Part shown: piece after piece, positions 25,101-37,100 of the stretch
How the letters are laid out: each line of letters begins with the position of its first letter
How positions within the stretch are numbered: position 1 is the first letter of the stretch
DNA from: Chrysemys picta bellii
Taxonomy: Eukaryota; Chordata; Testudines; Emydidae
NCBI RefSeq assembly: GCF_011386835.1
Contig: NC_088792.1
Coordinates: 218,522,394 to 218,586,393, forward strand
DNA length: 64,000 bases
Reading direction: 5' to 3'
The notes under the pieces: model-generated
What the model saw: only the letters and a program-made list of their open reading frames with translations
Told to the model about the DNA's origin: nothing
Database searches by the model: none
Made by a program: the position numbers and the translations under genes

Positions 25101-28100
25101 CGTTAGGTTTATTTATGGAGACAATCAGACAAATCTAAAGATACAAGGAAATATAGATTTCCCTGACATTTGCTTTCTGGTCATCTTGGAGAGAACAAGG
25201 AACATAAATAAGGAATGCTGGTGTTAGACAATGGAGGTTTTGTTACCCATCATTTTAGCCAACAATATTCCATTTTGTAGACACCTAAATAATTCCACTA
25301 CTCAACCACCACTTATATTAAGAACAGCCACATTTGATATATTTATCTGGGGACAATGAATAAAAGACATATTAAGTAGGGTACAGTAGCCCACTCAAAC
25401 TGAAGGACTTATATCTGACATGCTCCTTACATCAGGAAGCAGAATTTCCACATTGTCCCTTCATTACAACATCCCAAAGAAGATGTCCTGCCACCAGGGC
25501 TGGTGCAAGGACGTTTCGCGCCCTAGGCGAAACTTCCACCTTGCGCCACCCCCCGCCCCAGCCCTGCGGCAGCTCCCCGCCCCCCCTCCACCCTGAGGCG
25601 CCCCCTCCCGCGGGAGCTCTCCCCCCCCCCGAGGAACCCCCCCTCCGTGGAGCCGTGCAGCAGCTCCCCACCGCAGCTCACCTCTGCTCCGCCTCCTCCC
25701 CGAGCACGCCACCCCCGCTCTAATTCTCCTTCCCTCCCAGGCTTGCGGCGCCAAACAGCTGATTGGCGCCACAAGCCTGGGAGGCGGGAGAAGTGGAGCG
25801 CCCACTGCGCTGGGAGAGGGAGTCTGAGCTGCACGTGTCAGCGCGCCGCCAGAAGCCCAGCCCAGGAAGGCTGTAAAAAAAAAAAAAAAAAAATTGGGGG
25901 CACCGCTTTTTGGTGCCCCCAAATCTTGGCGCCCTAGGTAACCGCCTAGTTCGCCTGCCTTAATGGTAGCACCGGCCCTGCCTGCCACCCATGTCACTAG
26001 CATACAGAGTCAGTTTTTCTTTAACCAAAAAAATATATAAATATATATTACATTGGCACTGCATCAATTAAGCATTGATACCTTTAGCTTTGCTGTCCAC
26101 CTCATCTCCTGGCAAACCCAACCTTTTCTTCCCAAAATTGGGTCCCAATGGTTTTAAGGTTGCCCTCTGTGATTTCTCACTCCGCTTGCTAACAAACAGC
26201 ATGGATGAGGACAATGATTCAGAGGATGAAGGGACCGTATACTCTGCCAATGTGTCAATGCTGCTTCCTGTTAGCCAGTTAAAAGAGCTTCTCCCATCTG
26301 TAAAAAGCAGAAAAATAAAATATCAGCATGTGACTTCATTTAAGTAAAAACATGCACAAAATTTCCTTCCAAAAAGGGCACAGTTCCCATATTTATAATC
26401 CAATTATGGGGGGGAAATCAGCATTCACATCCTGGTCCCCATCAGTACCCAGCCCAGGTAAGCTAACGATTCAACCAGTGGACCAAATTTACTGATGAAT
26501 CCTGGTCACGTGCCACTTGAAGCATGTTGCTCATAAGCAAAGAAGAAGAGTCCAATTATTATCTAATGAATGCTGCAGTTTTGTGCCTAAATAAATCAAT
26601 AGGAAGTAAAATGTTTAGCTGGGAGGCCAATCTTTTTAATTGGACATGAGGCTTAAAAAACAAGACCAATCAAAGGAAACTAAGTGTGCAGGGCTTACTA
26701 TTTTGGAATTGGAACAAATAAGTAACATACTTCAATTAACAGCTGGCCAGAGTGTTTAGATGTTTTCATAAAAAAGATACACTAAGTATATACTTATACC
26801 TTTGCTTTAAAAAAAAAAAAAAGCATACACAAAAGGAATAAGGAAAGAAGAATTGTTCCTTTGGGGAACAGGAGAGCTTCAGAACATGCTGATCTGTACT
26901 TACTGACATTCTGTGTAGGTGTAAATTCGTACTGCTGTTGGGTAGCCCTCACTTGACCACCTAGTGACCCCTGAGTTGAAAGAGATCCTTCTTGTGACCG
27001 ATTCCTCTTGGCACTTTGGGTAGCTTGCGTCTCCACAAACATTGGTGTGAGAACAGTACTTCGGTAACGCCAGTTAGAATCAATAGTGAAGTCCTAAGCA
27101 TGCAAAAAGGTCTTAATAAGAGCACAGGGAATTGAAACTTTTTTCCACCATTGAGATAAAATGACTAGAGTGTAACCTATACTGACAGGTCTCCTAAACA
27201 TACAGAACCATGTGACGACTGTTCATATTTCAGTAACATTGCACGATCCTTGTTCAAATACGAAGCAGTCATTTAGTATCAATTCTGCTATAACACTTGA
27301 ACTCCCAACTTTATTCTTTTTTTATTCAGTTATCTTTCCAAGCTATAGGTGCCCTTTTCATTTATTTAATTAGCACACAGCACATAGCCTAACAAAAGGA
27401 TCTGACAATCAGCATACATCATATGTAATTACCACTTCAGTTATAAGTAAGTTCTTACCTTCACTTTTTTAAAATAAAAGTTCACGTTAAAAATGTGAAG
27501 TTATCCACCCAAAATAAATATCAAACGCCTAAGAATTTGAATAACCCATGACTGCCTCAGCTGTTACTGACGTAGCACGCAGCACACGTTCAACAGTCTC
27601 CTTCATTACTTCAGCTCTATTTAACTTTTAAGGTGATTGCTACATTGATAACTGGACACTGCTGCATAATTCTATGGCATTACACAAATATTACAATTCA
27701 CCTGAAATCTGCATTCAGATAGTGGATGCTCAAACATTTTTCTGGAATAATCTGGGCTCTTGCTGGTCATTTCAAGCAGAAAATTCGTTGCTAAACTCAA
27801 ATACTGGGTTTCTATCTTGGTAGAGTATAAGGAATTTAATAAAGCCAACATACGATCGAGGGTATTTGTAGGCAATCTAGTTTCATCACTCCAAAAATTT
27901 CTAACAATCAATCTGTAAAGAGAGGAAAAACATACTTGAACACCTACAAATGGGACACTGTAGCCTTACACAAAGCTTGACTCAAAAACTTCAATTTTTT
28001 TTAAACTAGTGAATAGCAAAAATATACAAGAAGGATTAGGATTAGGACTATATATCCACTAATTTCTTTACCCCAACAATTCCACACTGGTTTATGTTAA

Positions 28101-31100
28101 TCATCTCATTTCCCACTCTCCACGCCCAATCTGCATTTCATCTAAATGGTATTAAAAACTTTACTAAGGTCACAAGGATTTTTATACTTCATAAATTTGC
28201 ATTTTACTTATGATTATGAAATCATTTCCATCCAAACAAGAGAGAGATTGTGGGCACAGATATATAAACACCTTTTTTCCTATTCCTTTTCCTATAAAAG
28301 TTAATAATGAAACTATCTTCCAAAACTGGACCTAATTTCTTACATCTGTTTATAGATCAAAACTTTAGGTGTTGGCATAGGGACTGTGTTATATTAACAG
28401 AGGATTAAGTCTAATATAAACTGAAGAGACTTACTGATTTAGGGCTCTCACTGACTTAATAGGCTTTGAACCAAGCCCTTAACATTTTTTCAAATTCTCA
28501 TTATTTCAGCTAAATGTAATGCAAGAGAATAGGATACACACACTTCTTAAAATATTAATCTTTTCTTAATTTTATACAGTAGAACCCTGTTTATTCAACC
28601 CTCCCTTAACCAGCTCTCTACATTTACCTAATAAGCAGGACTTCAGGGCCAGAAGCAGATGACCTCTCCTGGGGCCACTAGATGGCGCTGCAGCATATTT
28701 TCCCATTGTCCAGTTTTATCCAGAGTTTTGATTATCTGATCTGGCCCCAATCCCAATTAAACCGGATAAACAGGGTTCTACTGTACTTAAAAAGTTTATA
28801 ACATTGTCTTTACTTGCCAAATTGATCACTGTTAGTGACACTGCATCACCAGGTCAGACCAGAAGCAGCCAAAGCTGGGGTGCTGCACTGGGGTTGGGAT
28901 AAAATGTAGCCCAGGCAGAGCCATCTCTCCCCCCCAGCATGCCCCAGTCTCAGAAATGTGTAGTGGAGACCCTGCCCAGTCAGGGGGCACTAGAACCCAG
29001 ATGGTGCCTCCCTACCTTTCCACCATGTGCCTTTGGGAGAGAACTGCAGAGAGAAGCCAGCCAGAGGCTCCACCTGGCAGGAGCAGAAGCAGCCAAAGCA
29101 GAGACTTCTGGACATTCCAATCAAAACTGCAGAATGTTCTCAAACTTTTTCTGCCCTGTAATGATTTTCTCTAGCCCTCTCCCTGCCCCTACATCCTCTT
29201 CACCTCAGCTTCACTCCATACCTGCCCATCATACTCTCATCTCCCCTGCCCTGTCCCCCTTACCTCCCTTTCCTTTTCTTTCCATTTAGCATATCCCCTC
29301 CTAGCTTAACCCACACTCCCCAAAAATAATTGTGGAACTAACATGACTTTTGCCACTATCACATGTGTTCTACCCCTTCCCACACCTCATGTCTCTCTCT
29401 TGTCTATTTAGACCGTAAGCTCTTCAGGGCAGGGACCATCTCCTACTTTGTGTTTGTACAGTTTGCACAATGGGGCCCTATGCTTGACTGGCCCTTAGGC
29501 ACTACCATAATAAGCATGATTAATAGCATGCCATAGCCTCTTCCTGAAACGTAACCAGAAACTTTAAATAGGGAAAGCTAGGTCTTCCAATTAAGGAAAA
29601 ACAAGATCACCACCACCAGAAACAAACGTGTCATTTTTGAGTGAGGTGCTTAACATATCTTAACAGCCTAAAACCCCTTAAAAAAAAAAAAGTCATACAA
29701 AACAAAACAAAACCGTATTCAAGACTTTAGCATCTCAGCTGACCCATCACAACACTCGGTGTATCAACTCACTGTAGTCCGGAGTTTTCATCCATCAGTC
29801 CCTGAAGCAGCATTTCTTTTGCTAGTTTGAACACTTCCTGAGATTCCTCCTCTGCTTGGCTTTCTGGATCCCTGATATAAAATGAAAAAGGAAGTCTTAT
29901 AGATTTCTCTCTCATGCAACTTACAACAAAAGGAACAAACAGGGGGAAAATAAACCTGATAGCAGTGCACTTGGCTCATACATGCTATGTTTTCACTGCC
30001 CCAAAATAATGATGGTTTGCTGTTTGTTTTAAAGAGATAACTAAAGCATGTTAGCTACCCCATGCAAAACCCTTGTAGAGACAAGGCTCTATAGCAATGG
30101 TCCCCAAACTGTGGGGCACACCCCTCAGAGGGGCACAGAGGAACGTCCAGGGGAGTGCGGTGGGCCCGGGCCAGCCCCAGCCCCCCGGGGGGGTGAGGAG
30201 GGAGCACCACTCAGGAATGCCTAGTTGAAAAGGGACCCTGGTGGCTCCCATCAGCATTGTTGACTGGGCCGTTAAAAGTCCAGTCGGCAGCACACCAGGG
30301 CTAAGGCAGGCTCCATACTTGCCCTGGCTAGGCGCGGCCAGTATGTCCCTGAAGCTCCTAGGCACAGGGGTGGCCAGAGGGCTCCGAGCATTTCCCCCCA
30401 CCCCAAGCACCGGCTCCGCAGTTCCCATTGACTGGGAACCGCAGCCAATGGGAGCTGCGGGGGCGGTGCCTGCGGGCAGGGACAGCATGCAGAGCTCCCT
30501 GGCCCCATCCACTTAGGAGCCGCGGGGACACGCCGGCCACTTCCGGGGAGCCATCCGTGGTAAGCGCTGCCGGGCCGGAGCCCGCACCCTGCACCTTCTC
30601 CCACACCCCAACTGCCTTCCCAGCCCTGAGCCCCCTCCCACACCCAAACTCCCTCCCAGAGCCAGCACCCTTTCCCACACTCCGAACCCCTCTGCCCCAG
30701 CCCTGAGCCCCCTCCCCAACCCCAGAGCCCGCACCTCAACTTCCTGACCCGGCCTGGTGAAAATGAGCAAGGGTGGGGGAGAGCGAGCGACAGAGTGGGG
30801 GGGAATGAAGTGAGCAGGGGTGGAGCCTCAAAAGGGGCGTGGTGGGGGCATGGCAAGGGTGTTCGGTTTTCTGCAGTCAGAAAGTTGGCAACCCAAGAGA
30901 TACCAGTGGCTCCCTGTCCTGCCCCAAGCATAGCTTCTCCTCCCCACATCCTGCCCCATTCACCCCCCCACATCCCTGGAGCACGGAAGACAGACCCTCT
31001 CTCTGTAAATAAGAGAAGATCCAAAGCAGAGGAGAAGGAGAGCAGGTAGTGAAATACAGATAGGGACCACTCATCTCCAAGAACTTTCAGTTACAGGTCA

Positions 31101-34100
31101 GTAACTTCCTCTTCTTCTTCTTCTTCTTCGAGTGAAGGTCCCTATGTTATGGCTACAAAGCATGAACATTCTAAGGATGATGCCCATCTAAATACCAAGC
31201 CCTGAGGTGTAATCGACACAGATCAGGGTGCTTGATCTTGTCCACTGAGTGAACAGCAATGGAAGAAAGGACTCGCATCCTTCCACAGCAATGGAAGAAA
31301 GGACGGCTTGGAACTTCTGGGCTCTCAAGATGTCCAGGTAGCTTGTGCTTTGTGGCTGTTCATGTGGCTTCCCCAACCGAACAAGCTGTAATAATGGTCC
31401 TGTCTGGTAAGGAAGGGAGGAAAGAGATGCCCATACGTACCAGACGGCAATTTATCCACAATAGCAGGGAAGACATTATTTTGGTGGGAACCTCACCATG
31501 AGGTTCCTGGAATGGCACTTTGGAGAATATACCAACTGCAGCCACGTTTGAAGGCAATGAAGGTGGAGCCTTGCAAATGACGATATTATGCATGGTCTGG
31601 ATCCTATCCTTGGGCAAGTACACTCTTGCAGTGATAGAATTCAAGGTGGTCTTGATGAAGTCCAGAGACTGTGTGTGAGTGAGAAGAGACTTTTCGGCAT
31701 TTATGCTGACTCCCAGTGAGGAGAGGAGGCGCAGCATCATAGAAGTTGATGCATAGGACTCCTGGAGGGACTTGGCAACAAGGAGCCAGTTGTCGAAGTA
31801 AGGGAAGGAAATGAGACCACAACATCTGATGTGAGCTGTTTATCAAGAATAACTTGGTAAAGACTGTAGGGACAGTAGCTATGCTGAAAGGAATACTCTG
31901 TACTGAAAATGATCAGAGCCCACCATGAATCTGAGGAAGCTTCTGTGAGTGGAATGAATATCTACATGAAAGTAAGCATCCTTCATATCAAGAGTCAAAC
32001 CAGATGTCCTTTTCTAGAGATGGGATTATATAGATCACAACGTGACCATGAGAAACCTGAGTTTGCAAATGAAGTGGTTGAGATAGCAGAGGCTGAGGGT
32101 TGGTCTGCTACCACTCTTCTTTTTGGGTACCAGGAAGTATGTCGAGTAAAACCCACTCCTTTTGAGGAGGGTGTGTCCTATCACTCCTTGCACGAACAGG
32201 GAGTCTCTCTCTTGTTTGAGAATATAGTCAAGAGAGTGGCCCCTGAAGAGAGGCAGGGAGGGTTTTTTGGAGGAGGTGGGAACGCAAACTATCATATAGC
32301 CAGAATGGATGACGTTCAGCACCTGGCTTGTCGGTTATTGCACTCCAGGTGTTGAAAATGAGTGCTAGACAACCCCCATATGGTATGTGGGGGTTGGGAG
32401 ATGTCAGGTTTAGTGGTTCACGGCTCTCAAATGCCTGTCAAAAATAATGTCTAGCCAGGAACTGAGTCTGAGATGCAGAGCCTGTTGCACTCTGTGCAGG
32501 GAAGAGGGACTTTTGAACCCTCTGCCTCTTCTGTGGTCATTCATGGGGCCTCTGGTGGGAAATTGTTGAACCACATGTCTAGGTCTAAATGACTGGCAAT
32601 GAAACTTCTTCTAAGGGGGCAGATGTGTATATCCCCAGGGAGCAGAGGTTGGCCCTAGAGTGGAAGTGTCTTTTGTTCAGTGCTATCTTTTGGTCAGTGC
32701 TAGTTGAGCTCAGGTTTTGGGAGGTGCCAAGGATGATGGTACGAACTGATTGTGGTCTGGTACCGATGTAGCCCTATGATTATGGGCTTTCTTGTCATGT
32801 CTCTGGGACTTAGGATATACTAAGTACTCCTGGGCCAAAGCGATGGGTTTGCTCAAAGTTGAATCCAACCTCCCTGAAGTGGATTTAGAGAAAGACTTAA
32901 TCTCATGCTTATGAGTAGGGCCCAACCAAATTCATGGCCCTGAAAAACACATCATGGATCATGAAATCTGGTCTCCCCTCTCCCCATCCCCACCCCTCAC
33001 AGGTGAAATCTGATCTTTTGTGTTTTTACCCTATACTATACAGATTTCACAGAGGAGACCAGCATTTCTCAAATGGGGGCAGGAGGAAAGAGGGGTCACA
33101 AGGTTATTTTAAGGGGGTTGCAGTATTGCCACCCTTACTTCAGCTGCCCAGATCTGAAGGCAGCTCAGGAGAGCGGCAGCTGTTAGCCAGGCACCAGCTC
33201 TGAAGGCAGTGCCCGCCAGCAGCAGCAAAGTAAGGGTGGCAATACCATACCATGCTACCCTTACTTCTGCACTGCTGCTTTCAGAGCTGGACAGCCAGAG
33301 TGTGGCGGCCGCTGACTGAGGGCCCAGTGCAGAAGTAAGGGTAATAACATACCCTTATACCATACTAATTTCTGCACTGCTGCTGGCAGTGGCTCTGGCT
33401 TCAGAGCTGGGCTCTCAGCCAGCAGCCGCCACATTCTCGCTGTCCAGCTCTGAAGACAGTGCCGCCGCCAGCAGCAGAGCAGAAGTAAGGTTAGAAGTAC
33501 TGCAACCCACCCACAATAACCTTGCAACCCCCCACCCTATAATTCCTTTTTGGGTTAGAACCCCTACAATTACAACACTGCGAAATTTCAGATTTAAATA
33601 GCTAAAATCACAAAATTTATATTTTTAAAAATCCTATGACTGTGAAATTGACCAAAATGAACTGTTAATTTGGTAGGGGCCTACTTATGAGAGTGCTTCC
33701 TCGATTCCTGACAAGATCCCACTGGGGCATCTGTGAGGCTAGACGCTCCTGCACCAGAGTTGGACTTCGCACCAGAAGACACACTGCTTCCTGAATCAGG
33801 CCATTGTTCGGGGATGGTTCCCTGGTCTGAGTCCGCCTGAGGTCTTATGGCCTCTTCATGAGGTGTTTCTGGAGATGAAGTTCCTGGCCTTCTTGGGTAA
33901 GGCTGAGGAATGATCAGCAGATACTGCAACTCACCGCGATGCAGGCTTCCCCAAGGCCTACAGGCAGCACTGGTAGTCATCGCTGATCAAAAAGGATTGC
34001 GGGCAGCAAGTGCAGTGCAGTGTATGAAGCTTGGAGACCTGGGCATAGTCCAGTACTCAAACAGGGAAGGGTTCCTCCAAAGAGACTAAATCTAAACACT

Positions 34101-37100
34101 AAGAAATCTACAAAACACTAAACTCTACAAGCTGTTAAAACTATTTACAGCGCTAAATCTAAATCTTATCTTGTAGAACGAAACCAAAACTACAGACACT
34201 GGAGGTTCCAACCCAGACCAGGTAGAGGTGAGAAGGAACTAGAGAGATGGTCAGTCTGCTCTGTCCTTTATTCCTATATGAGAGGCCAGAGCTGAGCCAG
34301 GGTGCATGCACAGACCAATAGATGCTACTTTCAAATTCTCTGGCTCCAGGTGCATGGGTAAACCCACTGTGGAATACAATAGGGACTATCACTAGAAGTA
34401 GTACACAATTATCATCCCCATTTAACAGACAGGGAAATGAAGATAGAAAGGTTTAAGTGAGATTTCCAAGCCTGTATCAGAAAGGAAATTAGAACTCAAA
34501 GGTTTCTGCTTCCCATGCTGTGATAACACCATCCCTTCACTTTTTACATAGGGAAAGTAACTATTCAGATCACTTTTATATAATTGCTCTTATCCAGTTG
34601 GAAGACACTACTTGCAACTGAATCCATACCTGTAGTTATCATAAATCCACATCAGGATGTCATACATGCGCTCCCGACATACTGGAGAAGGGTGAGAGAT
34701 GAACCCTGTTACTCCAGGAAGAAGTTCTCTTAGTTCTAGGGGTTTCAGTTTAGGCAACATTTTGTATACGATATCCAAACACACCCTCTGCCTTTCATCA
34801 TCTCTAAAGGAGATAAAAAGCAACTGCATTGGTTTCATTATTCTATTTACAGTTACACATACAGCTGAACATTAAAGTAATATTTAGCAATTTTATATTG
34901 CATAAAAATGTTTTTAGTTACTATTTCTGTGTTTAACTGGAAAAAAAAAGTCAGTCTAACCAAACTGAATACATATTAAGGGTGAAATCCTGGCCCCACT
35001 GAAGTTAATGGGAGTTTTGCCATTGATCTTAGTAGGGCCAGGATTTCACCTTATGGCTAAGGAAAAAAGCTACAGTAAGCATAGTTTTCAACTTAAATAG
35101 GAGAAGTAGAAAAAACCTGTCAGATTTTCTAATCAACATTTGCTCAAAGAAGAGAACCAGGCTCAAGAAAAAAACTGGAACTGTAAATGCACCTGGAATG
35201 TAAAACTTGCATCATTATTAGAAAAAGACAATGATGCAAAGTTCAGACTATGAGCCCAGGTTGCTATGATGATCATGCACTGGTCATATGCCCACTTACC
35301 TGTGACTCATGACTTGGATGAAATCTTTACTCTTTAATTGTAAGTAGAGATCAGTTATCTCCTCTGCACGGTACATCACCACCTCCAGACAGTATGTTTT
35401 CAGAACACCATGAAGTTTTGGTATCAAGAAGAATACTGCATTCATAAACCTTTACATGACAAGGAGTCCATAAAGCAAAAAATAAGAAGTTATATTCTAT
35501 TACAATGCTGCCCAAACTTTTCCTGTTGTGTGCCCCGTTACAAGTAATGGAATCTGTCCACACGCCTTTCCATTACTGCACACTTGGCTCAGCAGAGAAG
35601 CTTGGGCTGAAGGTGGAGCTGGGGGCTGAACTGGGTATGGGGGAGAAAAGAGAATGAGGGCAGAGCTGCAGCCGGAGTGGAGCTGTAGCTAGGAGCAGAG
35701 CTGGACTGGGCGGTGGTCCTTCCCTGCCCCCTATCGAGTCTGGCCCAGGCCCTGACCTGAATGTTCCTCCGCCCCCCTCTAGGGGAGGCGCACCCCACAG
35801 TTTGGGGACCACTGTTCTATTAGATAATGATTTTTCTGTATACAGGGTATCATATGATCTTACTATACCTGTCAGCAAGAGGAGGAAAGTTCTTTGCCAC
35901 TTTATTTAAGCATACAATAAACTTGTCCTCTTTGGTGCTTTGATGCTGTTCTATCCGTTTTATGACACAGTCGTAAACCGGACCCTCAAATATCTGAAAG
36001 ATCAGAAACATTTTATCATTAAACAAATGCCAACACCAGAAACTCAGGAACACTCAAATTATGTAACAGTACTATTACATGGGGGATATTTTTAGTTACA
36101 GTGAAATTTCACTGGCTTAATCTTGACATTTATGACAATTCACAGCAGTAGTACAACATGCCTGGATGAAATACAGCTTGTCTGTTTTAACAGAGCTGCT
36201 GTCTAACCATTTATAAGTTTCCATTAATTGTGCAGAGACCAACAGCTTAAATATAGAAAGAAAAAAGCCACATGATATTCCTATTTCAAACACTAAGTAA
36301 TTCCTGATTGTGTGTGGCAGGTTTCCAGTAAAATGCTGTACAATAATACTATACAAAGCCATTTTCTATTAAATTAACATTATCTGCAAAGAAATACAAG
36401 GTACACGCAGAATATTAACCACCACCACACCTGCTTACTCATTCAAAATTACAATTTTTTTTTAGGAAAGGAGGAATGGATAAGACTGAAAATGAGAAGA
36501 GGGCAAGGGTTCAACAATATTCATCATGCACCCTAGAGAATGAGAAAGGATGAACAAAATGGAATGTACTGGACAGAGAAGACAGCTACAAACCTACTTT
36601 ACACGAGTGCCACAATTACAGTCCAAGAGCAGCAGCTGAGGAAGCATTTTCATTCTAAGTCCTTATTTTCAGGTTCCTAAAAAACTTCTAGCAAATAGAG
36701 TCCTGAGAATCCCTAACTTTAACATTTATTCACCTTCCCTCATATTTGAAAAATTTCTATTGTGTCAGTCCCACTGGCAGAAAAGAGGTGAACAGAGCTC
36801 CCCCAGATCCATTCACTGCCACGGTCAAGACAAAAGGTTCATAAGAACTGAGGCAAAGTGTGCCCAGCTTGTGCTGATCTAGTCTTGAATTCTGATCCTC
36901 ATGTGGTAGCATCCTCTGCTACTGCCTAACTTCTGGGGAGGCCTCATTAAATTTAATATTCCCTCATTCTGAAGCTGGAACTGGGTATTCAGTTTAGACT
37001 TATAGATAAAACAGTCTTTAATACATTGTGTCTTTTATCATTATTGTAACACTCACATTTTCCTTCTCAGCCATGTATTGAAGAATAAGTCCCAGCACTT

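Larger units (their letters stand above)
31046..34400 (-). mobile_element. Second DIRS relic (RT-bearing)
   Basis: Minus-strand reading gives DIRS reverse transcriptase in two pieces. The right edge has a DIRS-type end (complement agtgatagtccctatt at about 34395) that resembles the internal motif agtgaaggtccctatg at 31130. RNase H and recombinase are missing between about 31046 and 31360, and a hAT element splits the left half from the gag end. Confidence 0.7.

Noticed and set aside
25464..26003. 179-codon minus-strand open frame, Gly/Arg-rich
   Set aside because: Lies within a GC-rich hAT MITE with exact TSDs and no conserved motif; a composition effect.
30272..31024. 250-codon minus-strand open frame
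   Set aside because: Falls in GC-rich repeat sequence with simple Gly/Trp repeats; several overlapping frames are equally open.
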